Source: Peptostreptococcaceae bacterium | GTDB lineage: Bacteria > Bacillota_A > Clostridia > Peptostreptococcales > Acidaminobacteraceae | Assembly (NCBI GenBank): GCA_013619035.1 | Contig: JABXKX010000355.1 | Span: 1 to 7,678, forward strand | Reading direction: 5' to 3' | Length of the DNA stretch: 7,678 nucleotides | Part shown: positions 6,697 to 7,678 of the stretch, one piece after another | Layout: the number at the start of each line of letters is the position of its first letter | How positions within the stretch are numbered: position 1 is the stretch's first letter | Notes under the pieces: generated by a model | What the model saw: the letters and a program-made list of their open reading frames with translations, nothing else | What the model was told of the DNA's origin: nothing | Databases searched by the model: none | Made by a program: the position numbers and the translations under genes

Positions 6697-7629
6697 ATGT
6701 TAATAGGAATCGATTTAGGTGGTACAAATATTGCTGCTGGACTGGTTACTAATGAAGGTGAACTGGTATTTAAAAAGAGTTTACCAACCAATGCACATCG
6801 TCCAGCTGAAGAACTCATTAAAGATATTTATTTGTTAATTGATGAACTAAGAAATAGTACAGATGAACCTGTTGAAGCTGTTGGAATTGGAATACCAGGA
6901 CTTGTAAATAAAGATATGTCAGTTGTTTTAGCCTGTGCCAATTTACATTGGAATCATGTACGTCTAATGGATGGATTAAAGAATTTAAATCTACCAATAG
7001 CAATCGATAATGATGCCAATGTGGCTGCATATGCAGAATATAAAATCGGTTCACTTAAAGGTGTATCAAATAGTATCATGGTAACATTAGGTACTGGTGT
7101 TGGCAGTGGTATCATCATTGAAGACAGAGAAGTACGTGGTGGACATGGTATCGGAACAGAGCTTGGACATATGATCATTGGTGATAATTTCTATGATTGT
7201 AATTGTGGTAGTAATGGTTGCTTAGAAACATTTGCATCAGCAACTGCTATAATTAAGTATGCTGAACACTTGATTGAAACGACAGAATTACCTTCTAAGT
7301 TAAGAGATTTAGAGGTAATTACAGCTAAAGATGTTATTGATTTATCAAAAGAAAATGATGTGATTGCGATAGAGACATTTGAAAGATTTATTAAGTATCT
7401 TGCAAGAGGTATTGTAAATATCTTACTTATATTAGATCCTGAGAGGATTGCTTTAGGTGGTGGCGTTTCTGGAGCTGGAGATTATCTATTAAATAGACTG
7501 ACTAAAGAAATTGATAAACAGTATTTCTTGTCAGAGTTTTCTTCAACTGAGATTGTTATTTCTGAACTTGGAAATGATGCTGGTATCATAGGTGCAGCAT
7601 TACTTGCAAAAGATCATTGTGTTAATTAA
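6697..7629 (+). CDS. glcK: Glucokinase, ROK family
   Basis: This cytoplasmic kinase uses ATP to phosphorylate glucose to glucose 6-phosphate, the substrate of the isomerase encoded just upstream. It has 310 residues, normal for Firmicutes GlcK. Visible features are the phosphate-1 loop DLGGTN (6-11), GIGIPG (63-68), catalytic D106 in IDNDAN and the second phosphate loop LGTGVGSG (131-138). The ROK glucose/zinc region has E155 and H158 in ELGHM and a zinc-binding CNCGSNGC with C168, C170 and C175. The adenosine-site GGGVSGAG (254-261) and GNDAGIIGAALLA close the fold. There is no N-terminal helix-turn-helix, so it is an enzyme and not a ROK repressor. AGGAGAG overlaps the pgi stop codon and sets the ATG; the gap between the two genes is 8 bases. 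A related hexokinase specificity (fructose, mannose or N-acetylated sugar) is possible, but the pairing with pgi favours glucose. Confidence 0.94.
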   Translation: MLIGIDLGGTNIAAGLVTNEGELVFKKSLPTNAHRPAEELIKDIYLLIDELRNSTDEPVEAVGIGIPGLVNKDMSVVLACANLHWNHVRLMDGLKNLNLPIAIDNDANVAAYAEYKIGSLKGVSNSIMVTLGTGVGSGIIIEDREVRGGHGIGTELGHMIIGDNFYDCNCGSNGCLETFASATAIIKYAEHLIETTELPSKLRDLEVITAKDVIDLSKENDVIAIETFERFIKYLARGIVNILLILDPERIALGGGVSGAGDYLLNRLTKEIDKQYFLSEFSSTEIVISELGNDAGIIGAALLAKDHCVN

Positions 7630-7649
7630 GCAGAAAAGTATTTAAATAC

Positions 7650-7678
7650 CTGTCTCTTATACACATCTGACGCTGCCG
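7650..7678 (+). other. Nextera transposase adapter (sequencing artefact)
   Basis: CTGTCTCTTATACACATCT (7650-7668) is exactly the Tn5 mosaic end used in Nextera libraries, and GACGCTGCCG (7669-7678) is the start of the matching adapter. It is untrimmed adapter read-through; genuine genome ends at about 7649, 20 bases after the glucokinase stop codon. Confidence 0.97.

Noticed and set aside
6818..7178. Minus-strand open frames inside the glucokinase gene
   Set aside because: They are shadows of a well-conserved coding sequence with low-complexity translations.
7650..7668. Tn5 mosaic end as evidence of a natural transposon
   Set aside because: It is followed immediately by the Nextera adapter sequence at the contig edge, so it is library-derived.

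Overview
This is a low-GC bacterial contig (roughly one third G+C through most of its length). It carries carbohydrate genes of Gram-positive type: binding-protein-dependent ABC sugar permeases, a cytoplasmic GH2 glycosidase, a Firmicutes-type glucose-6-phosphate isomerase and a zinc-ROK glucokinase. Strong GGAGG ribosome binding sites, AT-rich codon use and TAA/TAG stops point to a Bacillota or Mycoplasmatota-related lineage such as Acholeplasma/Izemoplasma-like or Erysipelotrichia-like bacteria; the genus is inference. Every tryptophan I checked is TGG and no native gene has an internal TGA, so this is not the Mycoplasma code.

Layout. Bases 1 to about 208 are compositionally foreign: by hand count 65% G+C in 1-80, 45% in 81-208, then 34% in 209-300. 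This stretch abuts the middle of a permease gene, so it is either the end of a mobile element or an assembly chimera. From about 209 to 3761 there is a sugar-import operon: truncated MalF/UgpA-type permease, MalG/UgpE-type permease and a GH2 beta-galactosidase-like enzyme, closed by a strong intrinsic terminator at 3771. A single-gene unit follows at 3968-4498, encoding a RibD C-terminal/dihydrofolate-reductase-like protein. Next is an exported ferritin-like DUF2202 protein (4601-5167), whose promoter region contains a near-perfect match to the Pho box, placed as in PhoB-activated promoters. Two tandem hairpin terminators close that unit. The last unit is pgi-glcK (5354-7629), preceded by a TATAAT promoter overlapped by a cre-like/LacI-family palindrome. 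The final 29 bases (7650-7678) are Nextera transposase adapter, not genome.

How the genes fit together: the ABC permeases would import an oligosaccharide or glycoside, the signal-less GH2 enzyme would cleave it in the cytoplasm, and glucokinase plus phosphoglucose isomerase would feed released glucose into glycolysis. The solute-binding protein and ATPase are not in the window. The DUF2202 and reductase-like genes appear unrelated to the sugar pathway. The most noteworthy signals are the Pho-box promoter ahead of the ferritin-like gene, the operator-dense pgi leader, and the left-end junction with its spaced GGACA repeats.
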